DNA of 64,000 nucleotides, taken from contig DASUXY010000018.1 of NCBI GenBank assembly GCA_036377675.1, positions 1-64,000 on the forward strand. Reading direction: 5' to 3'. Source of the DNA: DASUXY01 sp036377675 (GTDB taxonomy: Bacteria > Bacillota > Bacilli > Bacillales > Amphibacillaceae). Made by a program: the position numbers and the translations under genes. The notes below the pieces were generated by a model. The model made no database searches. It was not told the DNA's origin and saw only the letters and a list, made by a program, of their open reading frames with translations. Of this stretch, positions 9,413-17,800 are shown piece by piece; position 1 is the stretch's first letter; every line of letters starts with the position of its first letter.

Positions 9413-10609
9413 GTGCCCATCATCGAAGTAAAAAATTTAACAAAGATTTTCGGGAAAAATACAAAACAAACATTAAAACTTTTAGATCAAGGTTTATCAA
9501 AAAATGAAGTTTTAGAGAAAACGGGAAATACAGTCGGTGTAAACCGTGCTTCATTTTCAGTAGAAGCTGGGGAAATCTTTGTCATCATGGGCTTATCAGG
9601 TAGTGGTAAATCAACCTTAATTCGGCTCATTAATCGTTTGATCGAACCGACAGAAGGAAGTATTCTCATTGACGGTGAAGATTTATCAAAAATGGATAAA
9701 AAGTCTTTACGTCAAGTGCGTCGAGAAAAGTTAGGGATGGTATTTCAAAGTTTTGCACTTTTTCCTCATCGAACGATTTTGGAAAATGCAGAGTTCGGCT
9801 TAGAAATACAAAACGTACCGAAAGAGGAACGGAAGAAAAAAGCGAAACGAGCATTGGATCTCGTAGGATTAGGGAAGTATGCACACCAAAAACCGAGTCA
9901 ATTATCCGGTGGAATGCAACAACGTGTCGGCTTAGCTAGAGCTTTAGCAAATGACCCCGAAGTACTGCTCATGGACGAAGCTTTTTCAGCATTGGATCCG
10001 CTCATTCGAAAAGAGATGCAAGATGAATTGATGGATTTACAAGCGAAAATGAAAAAAACAATTTTGTTTATAACGCATGATTTGGATGAGGCCTTGCGTC
10101 TAGGTGATCGGATTGCGTTGATGCGTGATGGGGAAATTGTTCAAGTCGGAACCCCTGAGGAAATATTAGTTCATCCAGCGAATGATTACGTGGAGAGGTT
10201 TGTCGAAGATGTCGATCGATCGAAAGTGTTAACCGCACAACATATTATGAAACGACCAGAAACAATTAATATTGAACGACATGGACCACGTGTCGCTTTG
10301 GAACGGATGCGTGAGGAAGGGTTATCAAGTATTTTAGTTGTCGATCAACAGCGTAATTTAAAAGGATATGTGACAGCTGAGGATGCGTTGAAAGCCATTA
10401 AAAACGATTTTAAGCTCGATGAAATTATTCGAGATGACATCCAAAAAGTCGATAAAGATACGCCGATGAGAGACATTTTTAACAAAATACATGATATCCC
10501 GATTCCGATTGCTGTTGTAGAAGATGGCAAGTTAGTAGGTATACTCGTGCGGGGCGCCGTCATTGCTGGGCTTGCTGGAGAAGGAGAAGTGAATATAAAT
10601 AATGCTTGA
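9413..10609 (+). CDS. opuAA: OpuAA, glycine betaine ABC transporter ATPase
   Basis: ATPase of the osmoprotectant importer OpuA. P-loop GLSGSGKS at residues 60-67, signature LSGGMQQR, Walker B LLMDEAFSALD, then two C-terminal CBS domains (from about residue 270), which in OpuA-type transporters sense ionic strength. The N-terminal extension with TLKLLDQGLSKNEVLEKTG is typical of the ProV/OpuAA family. GTG 9413 is chosen over GTG 9404 because AAGAGGTG (9399-9406) is 6 nt upstream of the later codon. It overlaps opuAB by 8 bp, so the two are translationally coupled. Confidence 0.95.
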   Translation: MPIIEVKNLTKIFGKNTKQTLKLLDQGLSKNEVLEKTGNTVGVNRASFSVEAGEIFVIMGLSGSGKSTLIRLINRLIEPTEGSILIDGEDLSKMDKKSLRQVRREKLGMVFQSFALFPHRTILENAEFGLEIQNVPKEERKKKAKRALDLVGLGKYAHQKPSQLSGGMQQRVGLARALANDPEVLLMDEAFSALDPLIRKEMQDELMDLQAKMKKTILFITHDLDEALRLGDRIALMRDGEIVQVGTPEEILVHPANDYVERFVEDVDRSKVLTAQHIMKRPETINIERHGPRVALERMREEGLSSILVVDQQRNLKGYVTAEDALKAIKNDFKLDEIIRDDIQKVDKDTPMRDIFNKIHDIPIPIAVVEDGKLVGILVRGAVIAGLAGEGEVNINNA

Positions 10610-11462
10610 TAAACTTTTAGATTTTGCACCTCAAATACCAATTGCCGAAAAAACAGAACAATTTACAGATTGGTTGACGAGTACGTTTTCATTTCTATTT
10701 AATTTTATTAAAGAATATTTTGGTAACTTTATGGACTGGACAGCAGAAGCTTTAACGGCGATTCCACCGGTTATTTTCATTATTGCTATTGCACTAATTG
10801 CTTTTTTTCTAGCTGGAAAAAAGTTCAGCTTAGCAACATTTTCTGCTGTCGGATTGTGGTTAATTTATAACCAAGGTTACTGGGGGCACATGATAGAAAC
10901 ACTTTCGTTAGTCATCGTAGCAAGTATTTTATCAGTAATTATCGGTGTTCCAACGGGAATTCTCATGTCCAAAAGTAGAACAGCAGAGGCGATTATTACA
11001 CCGATCTTGGACTTCATGCAAACGATGCCTGCTTTCGTTTATTTAATTCCAGCTGTCGCATTTTTTGGGATTGGTATGGTTCCCGGTGTATTTGCTTCAT
11101 TGATTTTTGCAACGCCACCAACAGTAAGATTTACAAATCTTGGAATTCGGCAAGTATCTAAAGAATTGGTTGAAGCGGCAGAAGCATTTGGTAGTACCAG
11201 TACACAGAAGTTGTTTAAAGTAGAATTACCGATGGCACGGAAAACAATTATGGCAGGCATTAATCAAACCGTTATGCTTGCTTTATCGATGGTTGTTACA
11301 GCCTCGATGATCGGTGCACCAGGACTCGGTAGAGAAGTGCTTTCATCCTTGCAACGCGCTCAAGTCGGTACAGGATTTGTAGCAGGAATTGGCATTGTTA
11401 TTTTAGCGATTATCATTGATCGTTTCACTCAAAAGATGAATACCGATCAATCAAAAGCTTAA
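10602..11462 (+). CDS. opuAB: OpuAB, glycine betaine ABC transporter permease
   Basis: 286-aa integral membrane permease of the ProW/OpuAB family with about seven hydrophobic helices. The cytoplasmic EAA coupling loop is visible (EAAEAFGSTSTQKLFKVELP, about residues 190-210), where OpuAA docks. The N-terminus has an amphipathic stretch before the first helix, usual for OpuAB. It overlaps the end of opuAA and precedes opuAC by 77 bp. Confidence 0.95.
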   Translation: MLDKLLDFAPQIPIAEKTEQFTDWLTSTFSFLFNFIKEYFGNFMDWTAEALTAIPPVIFIIAIALIAFFLAGKKFSLATFSAVGLWLIYNQGYWGHMIETLSLVIVASILSVIIGVPTGILMSKSRTAEAIITPILDFMQTMPAFVYLIPAVAFFGIGMVPGVFASLIFATPPTVRFTNLGIRQVSKELVEAAEAFGSTSTQKLFKVELPMARKTIMAGINQTVMLALSMVVTASMIGAPGLGREVLSSLQRAQVGTGFVAGIGIVILAIIIDRFTQKMNTDQSKA

Positions 11463-11539
11463 CCAAAGATACGGATGGTACCTTTTCATCAAGAAAAGTT
11501 CCATATACATCACTATTGTAAAGGAGAGTTTTATATATT

Positions 11540-12457
11540 ATGTTGAATTGGAGTTGGAAACGACTAGGCGTAGTTGCTGGGCTGTCGTTGTCATTAGTTG
11601 TCGCTGGTTGTGGCGGTTCTGATGGTGATGAAGATCAGACGGCTGATGGTGACGATGGTGCATCATTTGGTGAGGAAATGAATTATGAAATCACTGGTAT
11701 TGAACCGGGTGCAGGTGTGTTTAAAGCTGCGGAAAATGCCGTCGAAGAATATGAGTTAGAGGACTGGGAAGTACAAGCTTCATCAAGCGGTGCAATGGCC
11801 ACTGCCTTAGGTGAAGCAATTGAAAATGAAGAACCGATTATCGTAACAGGTTGGTCTCCTCATTGGAAATTTGCTAAATATGATTTGAAATATTTAGACG
11901 ATCCGCAAGGCGTTTTTGGTGAAGAAGAAATTATTTCTACAATGGTTCGTGAAGGTTTAGATGATGATATGCCAAATGCGTACAAACTATTGGATCAGTT
12001 CTCATGGACGAAAGAAGATATGGAATCTGTCATGCTCGATATCCAGGAGGGTACAAGCCCTGAAGATGCTGCAGCAAATTGGGTAGAAGAAAATAGTGAC
12101 AAAGTATCAAAATGGACAGAAGGCGTAGAGGAAGCAGATGGCGATGAAATCGAGCTCGTATACGTTGAATGGGATTCTGAAGTTTCTTCTACACACGTTG
12201 TCGCCAAAGTGCTAGAGGATTTAGGCTTCGCTGTAACAGTTACTCCACTTGACAATGCAGTGATGTGGCAATCGGTAGCAACCGGTGAAGCGGATGGTAT
12301 GGTTTCAGCTTGGTTACCAGCAACACATGGTGATTTATACGAACAGTATAAAGATCAACTCGTCGACCTCGGTGAAAATTTAGAAGGTGCTAAAATTGGC
12401 TTAGTCGTTCCTGAATATATGGACATTGACTCGATTGAAGACTTAAAGACTAAATAA
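11540..12457 (+). CDS. opuAC: OpuAC, glycine betaine-binding lipoprotein
   Basis: Surface lipoprotein that delivers betaine to OpuAA/AB. Lipobox VVAGC with Cys24, then a very acidic linker (residues 27-46). The aromatic cage known from OpuAC structures appears conserved: Trp105 in the GWSPHW segment, Trp211 in EWDSE, and Trp258 with His263 in AWLPATH. Length of 305 aa is normal. An AAAGGAGAG ribosome site precedes the ATG. Binding-residue assignments are by motif analogy with B. subtilis OpuAC, not by alignment. Confidence 0.95.
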   Translation: MLNWSWKRLGVVAGLSLSLVVAGCGGSDGDEDQTADGDDGASFGEEMNYEITGIEPGAGVFKAAENAVEEYELEDWEVQASSSGAMATALGEAIENEEPIIVTGWSPHWKFAKYDLKYLDDPQGVFGEEEIISTMVREGLDDDMPNAYKLLDQFSWTKEDMESVMLDIQEGTSPEDAAANWVEENSDKVSKWTEGVEEADGDEIELVYVEWDSEVSSTHVVAKVLEDLGFAVTVTPLDNAVMWQSVATGEADGMVSAWLPATHGDLYEQYKDQLVDLGENLEGAKIGLVVPEYMDIDSIEDLKTK

Positions 12458-12467
12458 TTATATATTA

Positions 12468-12498
12468 AAAGGCTGGTTGAGATGACGGTTCAGCCTTT
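12468..12498 (+). terminator. Weak hairpin between the two opuAC genes
   Basis: AAAGGCTG (12468-12475) pairs with CAGCCTTT (12491-12498), with extra pairing possible inside the loop. There is no T-run, so it may be a partial terminator or an mRNA-stabilising stem that raises the level of the upstream genes relative to the second binding protein. Confidence 0.45.
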
Positions 12499-12571
12499 CA
12501 TACAGAAAACGGTTTTGAAAAATGAAATGCAGGAAAAAAGTTTTAAAGTATAAATGGGGAGATTTTAATCG

Positions 12572-13510
12572 ATGAATGATTATAAAGTACTGTTAAAAAA
12601 AACGAGTCTATTTGTAGGACTTGTCGTGGCCATTTTTATGACCGGGTGTAGTTCCGATGACAGTGATCCAAATAAGGGATCTACAGATCATAATTCAACC
12701 GAAAATTACAGTGAAGCAGTTCATTATACAATTACCGGAATCGAACCTGGAGCTGGAATATCAGTAACGACAGAGAAGGCTATTGAAGAATATGATAATT
12801 TAGAAGGTTGGAATGTTGAGTTATCTTCAACAGCTGCGATGGCTGCGGAACTCGATCAAGCGATAGAGAAAGAAAAGCCGATTATTATTACCGGTTGGAA
12901 TCCGCATTGGACATTTGCTAAACACCCTGATTTAAAATATTTAGAAGACCCGAAAGAGATATACGGCGGTGCTGAACAAATTAAAACGTTGGCTCGAAAA
13001 GGACTAAAAGAGGAAAAACCAAATGCTTATCGATTAATAGATCAGTTTAATTGGAACGTAGAAGATATGGAAAGTATTATGTATGAAGCAAAAGAGACAG
13101 GTGATGAAATTGATGAAGTTGCCAAGCGTTGGGTGGAAGATCATCCTGAGAAAGTTGCTGAATGGACAGATGGGGTAGAAAGCGTTGACGGTGAGAAAAT
13201 TGAACTCGTCTCTACTCCATGGGATTCTGAGCGGGCATCATCTAGTGTTGTAAAAGAGGTCATGGAGCAAAAGGGATTTGATGTGACGGTCACGCCTGTT
13301 GATGTTGCCGTTGTATTTGAGTCGATTGCTAATGGGGACGGGGATGCCACACTTGCAGCTTGGCTACCCATTACACATAAAGATTTTTATGAACAATACA
13401 AAGATGATTTTGAGGATCTCGGTGAAAACTTAGAAGGTGCTAAAATTGGCTTAGTCGTTCCTAGTTATATGGACATTGACTCGATTGAAGAGCTTGAACC
13501 TCCTAAATAA
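12572..13510 (+). CDS. Second OpuAC-like osmoprotectant-binding lipoprotein
   Basis: 312-aa paralogue of the preceding opuAC. Lipobox FMTGC (Cys26), a polar linker, then the same fold landmarks: ITGIEPGAG, GWNPHW with Trp109/Trp113, PWDSE, and AAWLPITH. All expected betaine-cage residues are kept, so it probably binds a betaine-like solute, perhaps with different specificity or affinity. The last 25 codons are nearly identical in DNA to opuAC, while the rest has diverged. It has its own GGGGAG site and probably shares the opuA transcript. No extra permease accompanies it. Confidence 0.9.
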   Translation: MNDYKVLLKKTSLFVGLVVAIFMTGCSSDDSDPNKGSTDHNSTENYSEAVHYTITGIEPGAGISVTTEKAIEEYDNLEGWNVELSSTAAMAAELDQAIEKEKPIIITGWNPHWTFAKHPDLKYLEDPKEIYGGAEQIKTLARKGLKEEKPNAYRLIDQFNWNVEDMESIMYEAKETGDEIDEVAKRWVEDHPEKVAEWTDGVESVDGEKIELVSTPWDSERASSSVVKEVMEQKGFDVTVTPVDVAVVFESIANGDGDATLAAWLPITHKDFYEQYKDDFEDLGENLEGAKIGLVVPSYMDIDSIEELEPPK

Positions 13511-13574
13511 AATACTCATCAGAGTGTTGACGTGCTCTTTACGCTGTACATGTTACGTTAGTAAACATGAAATT

Positions 13575-13614
13575 AAAAAACAATCAGCTCATCGCTATGA
13601 GTTGATTGTTTTTT
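13575..13614. terminator. Bidirectional intrinsic terminator after the opuA cluster
   Basis: An 18-bp stem with one wobble pair (13575-13592 with 13597-13614) and a 4-nt loop; A-run on the left and T-run on the right let it serve both the opuA cluster and converging yhaH. Confidence 0.9.
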
Positions 13615-13640
13615 ATTTGCTTTCATTTTTTTCGACATTT

Positions 13641-14003
13641 TTACGATTTCTTCTGAACTTTTTCTTCTAAAGCTTTCAAGCTTGATTCGATTTGCTCGAG
13701 ATATTCGTAAATATTTTCTTGGTGAGGTTCGACTGTTTTTCTCCATTCGACAACTGAATTTTTCATATCTCGTGTTAAGTCTTTCATTAAGACGGCGCCT
13801 TCTTTAGACGTTTGTACAATTTGATTTTTTAAACGGAGGCTTTCTTCTTTCATTTTTTCCAATGTCGTTTTCCATTCGATTCCTTGTAGCTTTATATTGT
13901 GACGCAGTTGTTTTCCAGAAGAAGGTGCACTTAACAATGTGATGGTAGCACCTACTGTACTCCCGACTAAAATACCGAGTAAAAGAGATTTTCTTTTGGC
14001 CAT
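13641..14003 (-). CDS. yhaH: YhaH, YtxH-family general-stress-like protein
   Basis: 120 aa. The N-terminal helix has the family pattern GILVGSTVGATITLLSAPSSGK (glycine-zipper-like hydrophobic segment ending in APxSGK), followed by a long charged amphipathic or coiled-coil region. YtxH-type proteins are often stress-induced, but their biochemical role is unknown. AAAGGAG ribosome site. It lies next to trpP on the same strand, as in B. subtilis. Confidence 0.85.
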   Translation of the reverse strand: MAKRKSLLLGILVGSTVGATITLLSAPSSGKQLRHNIKLQGIEWKTTLEKMKEESLRLKNQIVQTSKEGAVLMKDLTRDMKNSVVEWRKTVEPHQENIYEYLEQIESSLKALEEKVQKKS

Positions 14004-14145
14004 GTTTATTTACTCCTTTCCCTAAGTTTAAATACAATTATACTTAAATGCTAAGTTTGCATATATGCACAATGTAAACGCGTTGAAAAGAGATGTTACT
14101 TTTGTTATGTATGAGTCATTGATGGGTCACAGATTCGCTATTCGT

Positions 14146-14173
14146 AAAAATCCTCTGACAGTACTGTCAGAGG
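14146..14173 (-). terminator. Intrinsic terminator of trpP
   Basis: A perfect palindrome (9-bp arms 14152-14160 and 14165-14173, arm CCTCTGACA, loop GTAC) followed on the minus strand by TTTTT at 14150-14146. Confidence 0.9.
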
Positions 14174-14200
14174 ATAGAGTTGTTGGATTCATCTATTTGT

Positions 14201-14719
14201 CTATGTTGTCAATGGTTTTGTCCGCTTAATAATCCCTTGTACAATAGGGTAGAGAATAACCATCACAAGTGTGTTAACCGCTGCAGCAGGCAGGACAATT
14301 CCTACAAAAAGTGGTATAAAACTACCGTTCATCAATCCGATGATATAAAGTGCAACTGTTAGAAAAATTGTTCCACTAATCATTGTACCGATGCCTGTCA
14401 GCAGTGGGGCAACAATATTTCCGTGAATGTTATCTCTCATAAGAAGAAATAGTCCTAAAAATAAAAATGCAGTAATCGGCTTATCAATGATGTTAGCGAT
14501 TTGTCCACCTGGCACTCCAGTTGTTAAGGCGGAAACAATACCAGTCGTAATCGATAAAATGATTACATATTTCGGTTGTGGTACAAATAAGATGCCTAAG
14601 AACATCATAGATAGCAACATATCTGGCTTCATTCCGAATAAAATAGGTGGAACGACGGTATGCAAAACTGCACCTATACCTACGAATAAGGCTAACGTAA
14701 TGACTGTTCGAATATTCAC
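14201..14719 (-). CDS. trpP: TrpP, tryptophan transport protein
   Basis: 172-aa membrane protein with about five hydrophobic helices, matching the TrpP (YhaG) tryptophan transporter family, including the NIRTVITLALFVGIGAVLH start and the VPGGQIAN loop. GTG start at 14719 with a GAGGAG site. The leader carries six GAG triplets spaced exactly 5 nt apart over the ribosome site, the signature of translational repression by TRAP, known for trpP in B. subtilis. It lies between yhaH and hit; serC, present in B. subtilis at this place, is absent. Confidence 0.93.
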   Translation of the reverse strand: MNIRTVITLALFVGIGAVLHTVVPPILFGMKPDMLLSMMFLGILFVPQPKYVIILSITTGIVSALTTGVPGGQIANIIDKPITAFLFLGLFLLMRDNIHGNIVAPLLTGIGTMISGTIFLTVALYIIGLMNGSFIPLFVGIVLPAAAVNTLVMVILYPIVQGIIKRTKPLTT

Positions 14720-14727
14720 TTGTTAAT

Positions 14728-14767
14728 CTCTCCTCTTCTCTGCTCATCTCAACTCTACTTGTTCCTA
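14728..14767 (-). promoter_or_regulatory. Probable TRAP (MtrB) binding site in the trpP leader
   Basis: Reading the minus strand, GAG triplets start at 14755, 14750, 14745, 14740, 14735 and 14730, each separated by 2 nt (UU, AU, CA, AA, GA). Upstream extensions are AAG (14760-14758) and UAG (14767-14765). The last triplets overlap the GAGGAG Shine-Dalgarno, 8 nt from the GTG start. TRAP binds 9-11 (G/U)AG triplets spaced by 2-3 nt; here six are ideal and two are marginal. A TATACT -10 box lies upstream at 14804-14809. Confidence 0.85.
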
Positions 14768-14877
14768 ACTGTACACGAACGGTCAGTTGCGGAACGTATC
14801 TTAAGTATACCAAAAAATAATAGAAACAAAAAGGAAAATTTACATGTTTACTGAAAAATATTTATTGTAATTTTTCC

Positions 14878-15309
14878 TTAGTCGTCCAAGTTATTATTAA
14901 TTTCTTTAGCGATCTGTTGTAATTCTTCTGGTGTATACTTATCCTGGTTAGTTATCCATTTTGTTGAATACCCATCATCTTCACCATAGCGTGGAATGAG
15001 GTGGAAATGTAAATGAAAGACTGTTTGATCTCCATGAATTTCATTATTGTTAAGTATGTTTAACCCGACAGGTTGATACGTCTCTTTGATTGCGTTTGCA
15101 ATTTTTGGAACAGGAGCAAATAGCTTTTTAGCGACTTTTTTAGGTGTTTCATAAATATTTTGTGTATGTTTTTTCGGGACGACGAGTGTGTGACCTTTCG
15201 TTACTTGACTTATATCTAGAAAAGCATAGACATCTTCATCTTCGTACACTTTTGCGGATGGAACTTCTCCGTCAATAATTTTACAAAATAGGCAGTTTTC
15301 ATGTTTCAT
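14878..15309 (-). CDS. hit: HIT-family nucleotide hydrolase
   Basis: 143-aa histidine-triad protein. The triad H-L-H-F-H-L-I is at about residues 98-104; a CxxC pair (CLFC, residues 6-9) is an N-terminal zinc-type element usual for bacterial Hit proteins. Expected to hydrolyse purine nucleoside phosphoramidates or dinucleotides in the cytoplasm; the physiological substrate is unknown. Divergent from ecsA as in B. subtilis, separated by 471 bp holding a structured element. Confidence 0.94.
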   Translation of the reverse strand: MKHENCLFCKIIDGEVPSAKVYEDEDVYAFLDISQVTKGHTLVVPKKHTQNIYETPKKVAKKLFAPVPKIANAIKETYQPVGLNILNNNEIHGDQTVFHLHFHLIPRYGEDDGYSTKWITNQDKYTPEELQQIAKEINNNLDD

Positions 15310-15345
15310 TGATTATGACATCTCCTTGTGGGGTATTTTACCTCT

Positions 15346-15375
15346 ATTGTATAAAGAAATGATTCATTTTGTAAA
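15346..15375 (-). promoter_or_regulatory. Sigma-A-type promoter of hit
   Basis: On the minus strand, TTTACA (15375-15370), an 18-nt spacer and TACAAT (15351-15346), ending about 37 nt before the hit start codon. Confidence 0.6.
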
Positions 15376-15411
15376 GTATTCCGATAAATAAACATATTTA
15401 GACAGTAGAAA

Positions 15412-15614
15412 CAGACCTCATTCGAGGTGAATGAGGTCTGCCTTAAGAGGAAATCGAGATTGCATCTAATGTGTTGATTTTGAAATGGTTCGTCGTTACA
15501 ACAACCGTTAACCATTTTACAAAAAGCATTTTGGTCGTAACGCTTTAAGTTGCATTACATCGACCACAAATGCACTCAAGCCATTAGATGATACTCTACT
15601 CGCACCTCTTACGG
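15412..15614 (+). ncRNA. Highly structured three-way-junction RNA-like element between hit and ecsA
   Basis: Sequence shows a perfect 12-bp hairpin (15412-15423/15429-15440), then a nested fold. P1 is 15441-15450 with 15605-15614 (9 of 10 pairs), then CGAG/CTCG (15455-15458/15599-15602). P2 is CATCTAATG/CATTAGATG (15463-15471/15582-15590) and encloses two hairpins: P3 15481-15490/15510-15519, and P4 GCATTTTGGTCG (15526-15537) with 15561-15573, 12 pairs and one bulged C. A G-U pair in P3 (15482-15518) favours the + strand. A possible promoter is TTGTAA-18-CATATT at 15369-15398. I cannot match it to a known RNA. On the minus strand the first hairpin could act as a terminator. Confidence 0.6.
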
Positions 15615-15720
15615 TTTAAAGTAAACAATCTCTCTTTCCTCACGTTTAGTATGGGCTTTTGTTTATCATATATACACTTTTTTGTTACAAATGGTGTCGA
15701 AATAAAGGTAGTGATTTATT

Positions 15721-15749
15721 TTGGTTTTCATATAAAAAAATGATAACAT
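15721..15749 (+). promoter_or_regulatory. Sigma-A-type promoter of ecsA
   Basis: TTGGTT (15721-15726), a 17-nt spacer and TAACAT (15744-15749), 31 nt upstream of the GTG start. Confidence 0.6.
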
Positions 15750-15780
15750 TTTATCTAGAAGAAACGAGGGGGAAAAATTA

Positions 15781-16524
15781 GTGAAACCTTTGTTGCAAAT
15801 ACGTAATTTGCATGGTGGATATACGCATAAAAATGTTTTACACGGAATTACCTTTGATGTTTTACCGGGAGAAATTGTAGGGTTAATTGGCTTAAACGGT
15901 GCTGGTAAAAGTACGACGATTAAACATGTAATTGGATTAATGGAACCGAAAAAAGGAACGATTTCTGTAAATGGTCAAACATTTCAAAAACATCCGACAA
16001 CATATCGTAGCCAAATGTCCTATATACCTGAAGTTCCCATTCTCTATGATGAACTTACCTTATATGAACATCTACGCTTGACGGCAATGGCTTATAATCT
16101 GTCAGAAGAAACATTTGAAAAACGATTACAACCCTTATTGGAAGAATTTCGAATGGAAAAACGATTGAAGTGGTTTCCAGTTCATTTTTCGAAAGGGATG
16201 CGTCAAAAGGTTATGATTATGTGTGCGTTTTTAATTGAGCCACTTCTTTATGTCGTGGACGAGCCCTTTGTAGGATTAGACCCATTAGGTATTCGATCGT
16301 ATTTACAATGGATCGAACAGATGAAACAAAAGGGTGCAGGTGTGTTGATGTCGACACATATATTAGCTACAGCGGAACGTTACTGCGATCGATTTGTTAT
16401 TTTACATGAAGGAAAGACGAGGGCAATTGGGACGTTAGATCAGTTACGAGAACAATTCAATATGCCAAAGGCGTCTCTCGATGATTTATATATTGAATTG
16501 ACAAAGGAAGAGCGCCATGTTTGA
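15781..16524 (+). CDS. ecsA: EcsA, ABC transporter ATPase
   Basis: 247-aa ATP-binding protein of the Ecs exporter, which in B. subtilis affects secretion, competence and intramembrane proteolysis by RasP. P-loop GLNGAGKS at residues 37-44, signature FSKGMRQK, Walker B LLYVVDEPFVGLDP, switch histidine in STHI. GTG start with a GAGGGGG site. It overlaps ecsB by 8 bp. ecsC, which follows ecsB in B. subtilis, is missing. Confidence 0.96.
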   Translation: MKPLLQIRNLHGGYTHKNVLHGITFDVLPGEIVGLIGLNGAGKSTTIKHVIGLMEPKKGTISVNGQTFQKHPTTYRSQMSYIPEVPILYDELTLYEHLRLTAMAYNLSEETFEKRLQPLLEEFRMEKRLKWFPVHFSKGMRQKVMIMCAFLIEPLLYVVDEPFVGLDPLGIRSYLQWIEQMKQKGAGVLMSTHILATAERYCDRFVILHEGKTRAIGTLDQLREQFNMPKASLDDLYIELTKEERHV

Positions 16525-17728
16525 TGCATACGCTTTGTTCAAAAAGAGATTATTAACACATATACAAGAGTCTAAGCGCTATCTTCAGTACATCCTGAAT
16601 GGACATACAGCAATTGCTATCTTTTTTTTCTTAACGGTGTTAGCGATTTATTATCAAAGGTGGTTAGCACAGATTCCCGAACATTTTCCAGGAGCTGTTG
16701 TCATGAGTATTATCTTCGGGTTTGTCGTCAGTAACAGTCCTGTTCGGACGTTTCTCAAAGAACCAGATCTCGTTTTTCTGACAATGACGGAACACCGGAT
16801 GCAACCCTATTTTCGAAGTGCACTCCTTTACAGCTTTGTCAGCCAACTATATATCGTTGTACTCGCTGTTGCAGTGATGGGACCGTTGTATTTTACGATT
16901 TATCCAGATCGGTCGGGGAGTACGTATTTACTAACAGCTCTTGTTGTTCTCATTTTTAAAGCGTGGAATTTACTCGCGAACTGGTGGATGCTTAAAATTA
17001 GAGATAAACGAATTCGTTACACCGATCAAATGATACGCTTTATAATACCGATTGTCGTTTTTTATTTTTTAATTCGCGGAGATATGTTGTGGGCTCGTTT
17101 AGTTACCGTTTTATTTATACTTGTCTTTTTATACGATTATACATTCGCTCGGAAACAAGCTGGAGTGGCTTGGGACGTATTAGTGGAAAAAGATCACCAA
17201 CGGTTGCAATCATTTTATCGATTCGCGAATATGTTTACAGATGTTCCCCATCTGAAAAAGCCTGTAAAAAGACGAGATTGGCTCGTGTCGTTCGTTCATA
17301 AGATTCCTTTTGCAAACAAGTATACGTATGATTATTTGTATCGCATTACATTTATCCGTAGTGGTGATTATTTAGGGATGTATGTGCGTTTAGTCGTCAT
17401 CGGAAGTATTGTCATCTTCATCATTCCAAACGTCTGGATCAAAATTATTTTAGGAATGTTGTTTTTATATATGAGTAGCTTCCAAATGATGACGTTATTT
17501 CATCACCATCGCACAGTGATGTGGCTCGACATTTATCCAGTTGATGACGACAGACGTCAATTGGCATTGACACGATGGATGATGTTATTGACGAATGTTC
17601 AAGTCATTATTTTTGCGCTATTATTCGTTTTCATTCAGAACGCTGTAGGATTTGTCATCATGTTGATCGGTGGATTGATCTTTAATTATTTATTCGTAAA
17701 TGGTTATGTGAAAAATAAGTTAAGTTAG
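16517..17728 (+). CDS. ecsB: EcsB, ABC transporter membrane subunit
   Basis: 403-aa polytopic membrane protein with clustered hydrophobic helices (about residues 30-50, 60-75, 110-155, 175-210 and 290-400) and long basic cytoplasmic loops. Matches EcsB in size and position directly after ecsA, with overlapping reading frames. Transported substrate unknown. Followed by a hairpin at 17731-17759. Confidence 0.94.
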   Translation: MFDAYALFKKRLLTHIQESKRYLQYILNGHTAIAIFFFLTVLAIYYQRWLAQIPEHFPGAVVMSIIFGFVVSNSPVRTFLKEPDLVFLTMTEHRMQPYFRSALLYSFVSQLYIVVLAVAVMGPLYFTIYPDRSGSTYLLTALVVLIFKAWNLLANWWMLKIRDKRIRYTDQMIRFIIPIVVFYFLIRGDMLWARLVTVLFILVFLYDYTFARKQAGVAWDVLVEKDHQRLQSFYRFANMFTDVPHLKKPVKRRDWLVSFVHKIPFANKYTYDYLYRITFIRSGDYLGMYVRLVVIGSIVIFIIPNVWIKIILGMLFLYMSSFQMMTLFHHHRTVMWLDIYPVDDDRRQLALTRWMMLLTNVQVIIFALLFVFIQNAVGFVIMLIGGLIFNYLFVNGYVKNKLS

Positions 17729-17730
17729 AG

Positions 17731-17759
17731 GAAAGGCTACTTTAAGTGAATAGCCTTTC
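17731..17759. terminator. Terminator-like hairpin after ecsB
   Basis: GAAAGGCTA (17731-17739) pairs with TAGCCTTTC (17751-17759), followed by ACTTTAT. A second hairpin at 17772-17789 (CTCTT/AAGAG arms) precedes CTTTTAT on the minus strand and may end yhaA. Confidence 0.55.
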
Positions 17760-17800
17760 ACTTTATAAAAGCTCTTTCTTAAGGAAGAGACTGTGCATCG

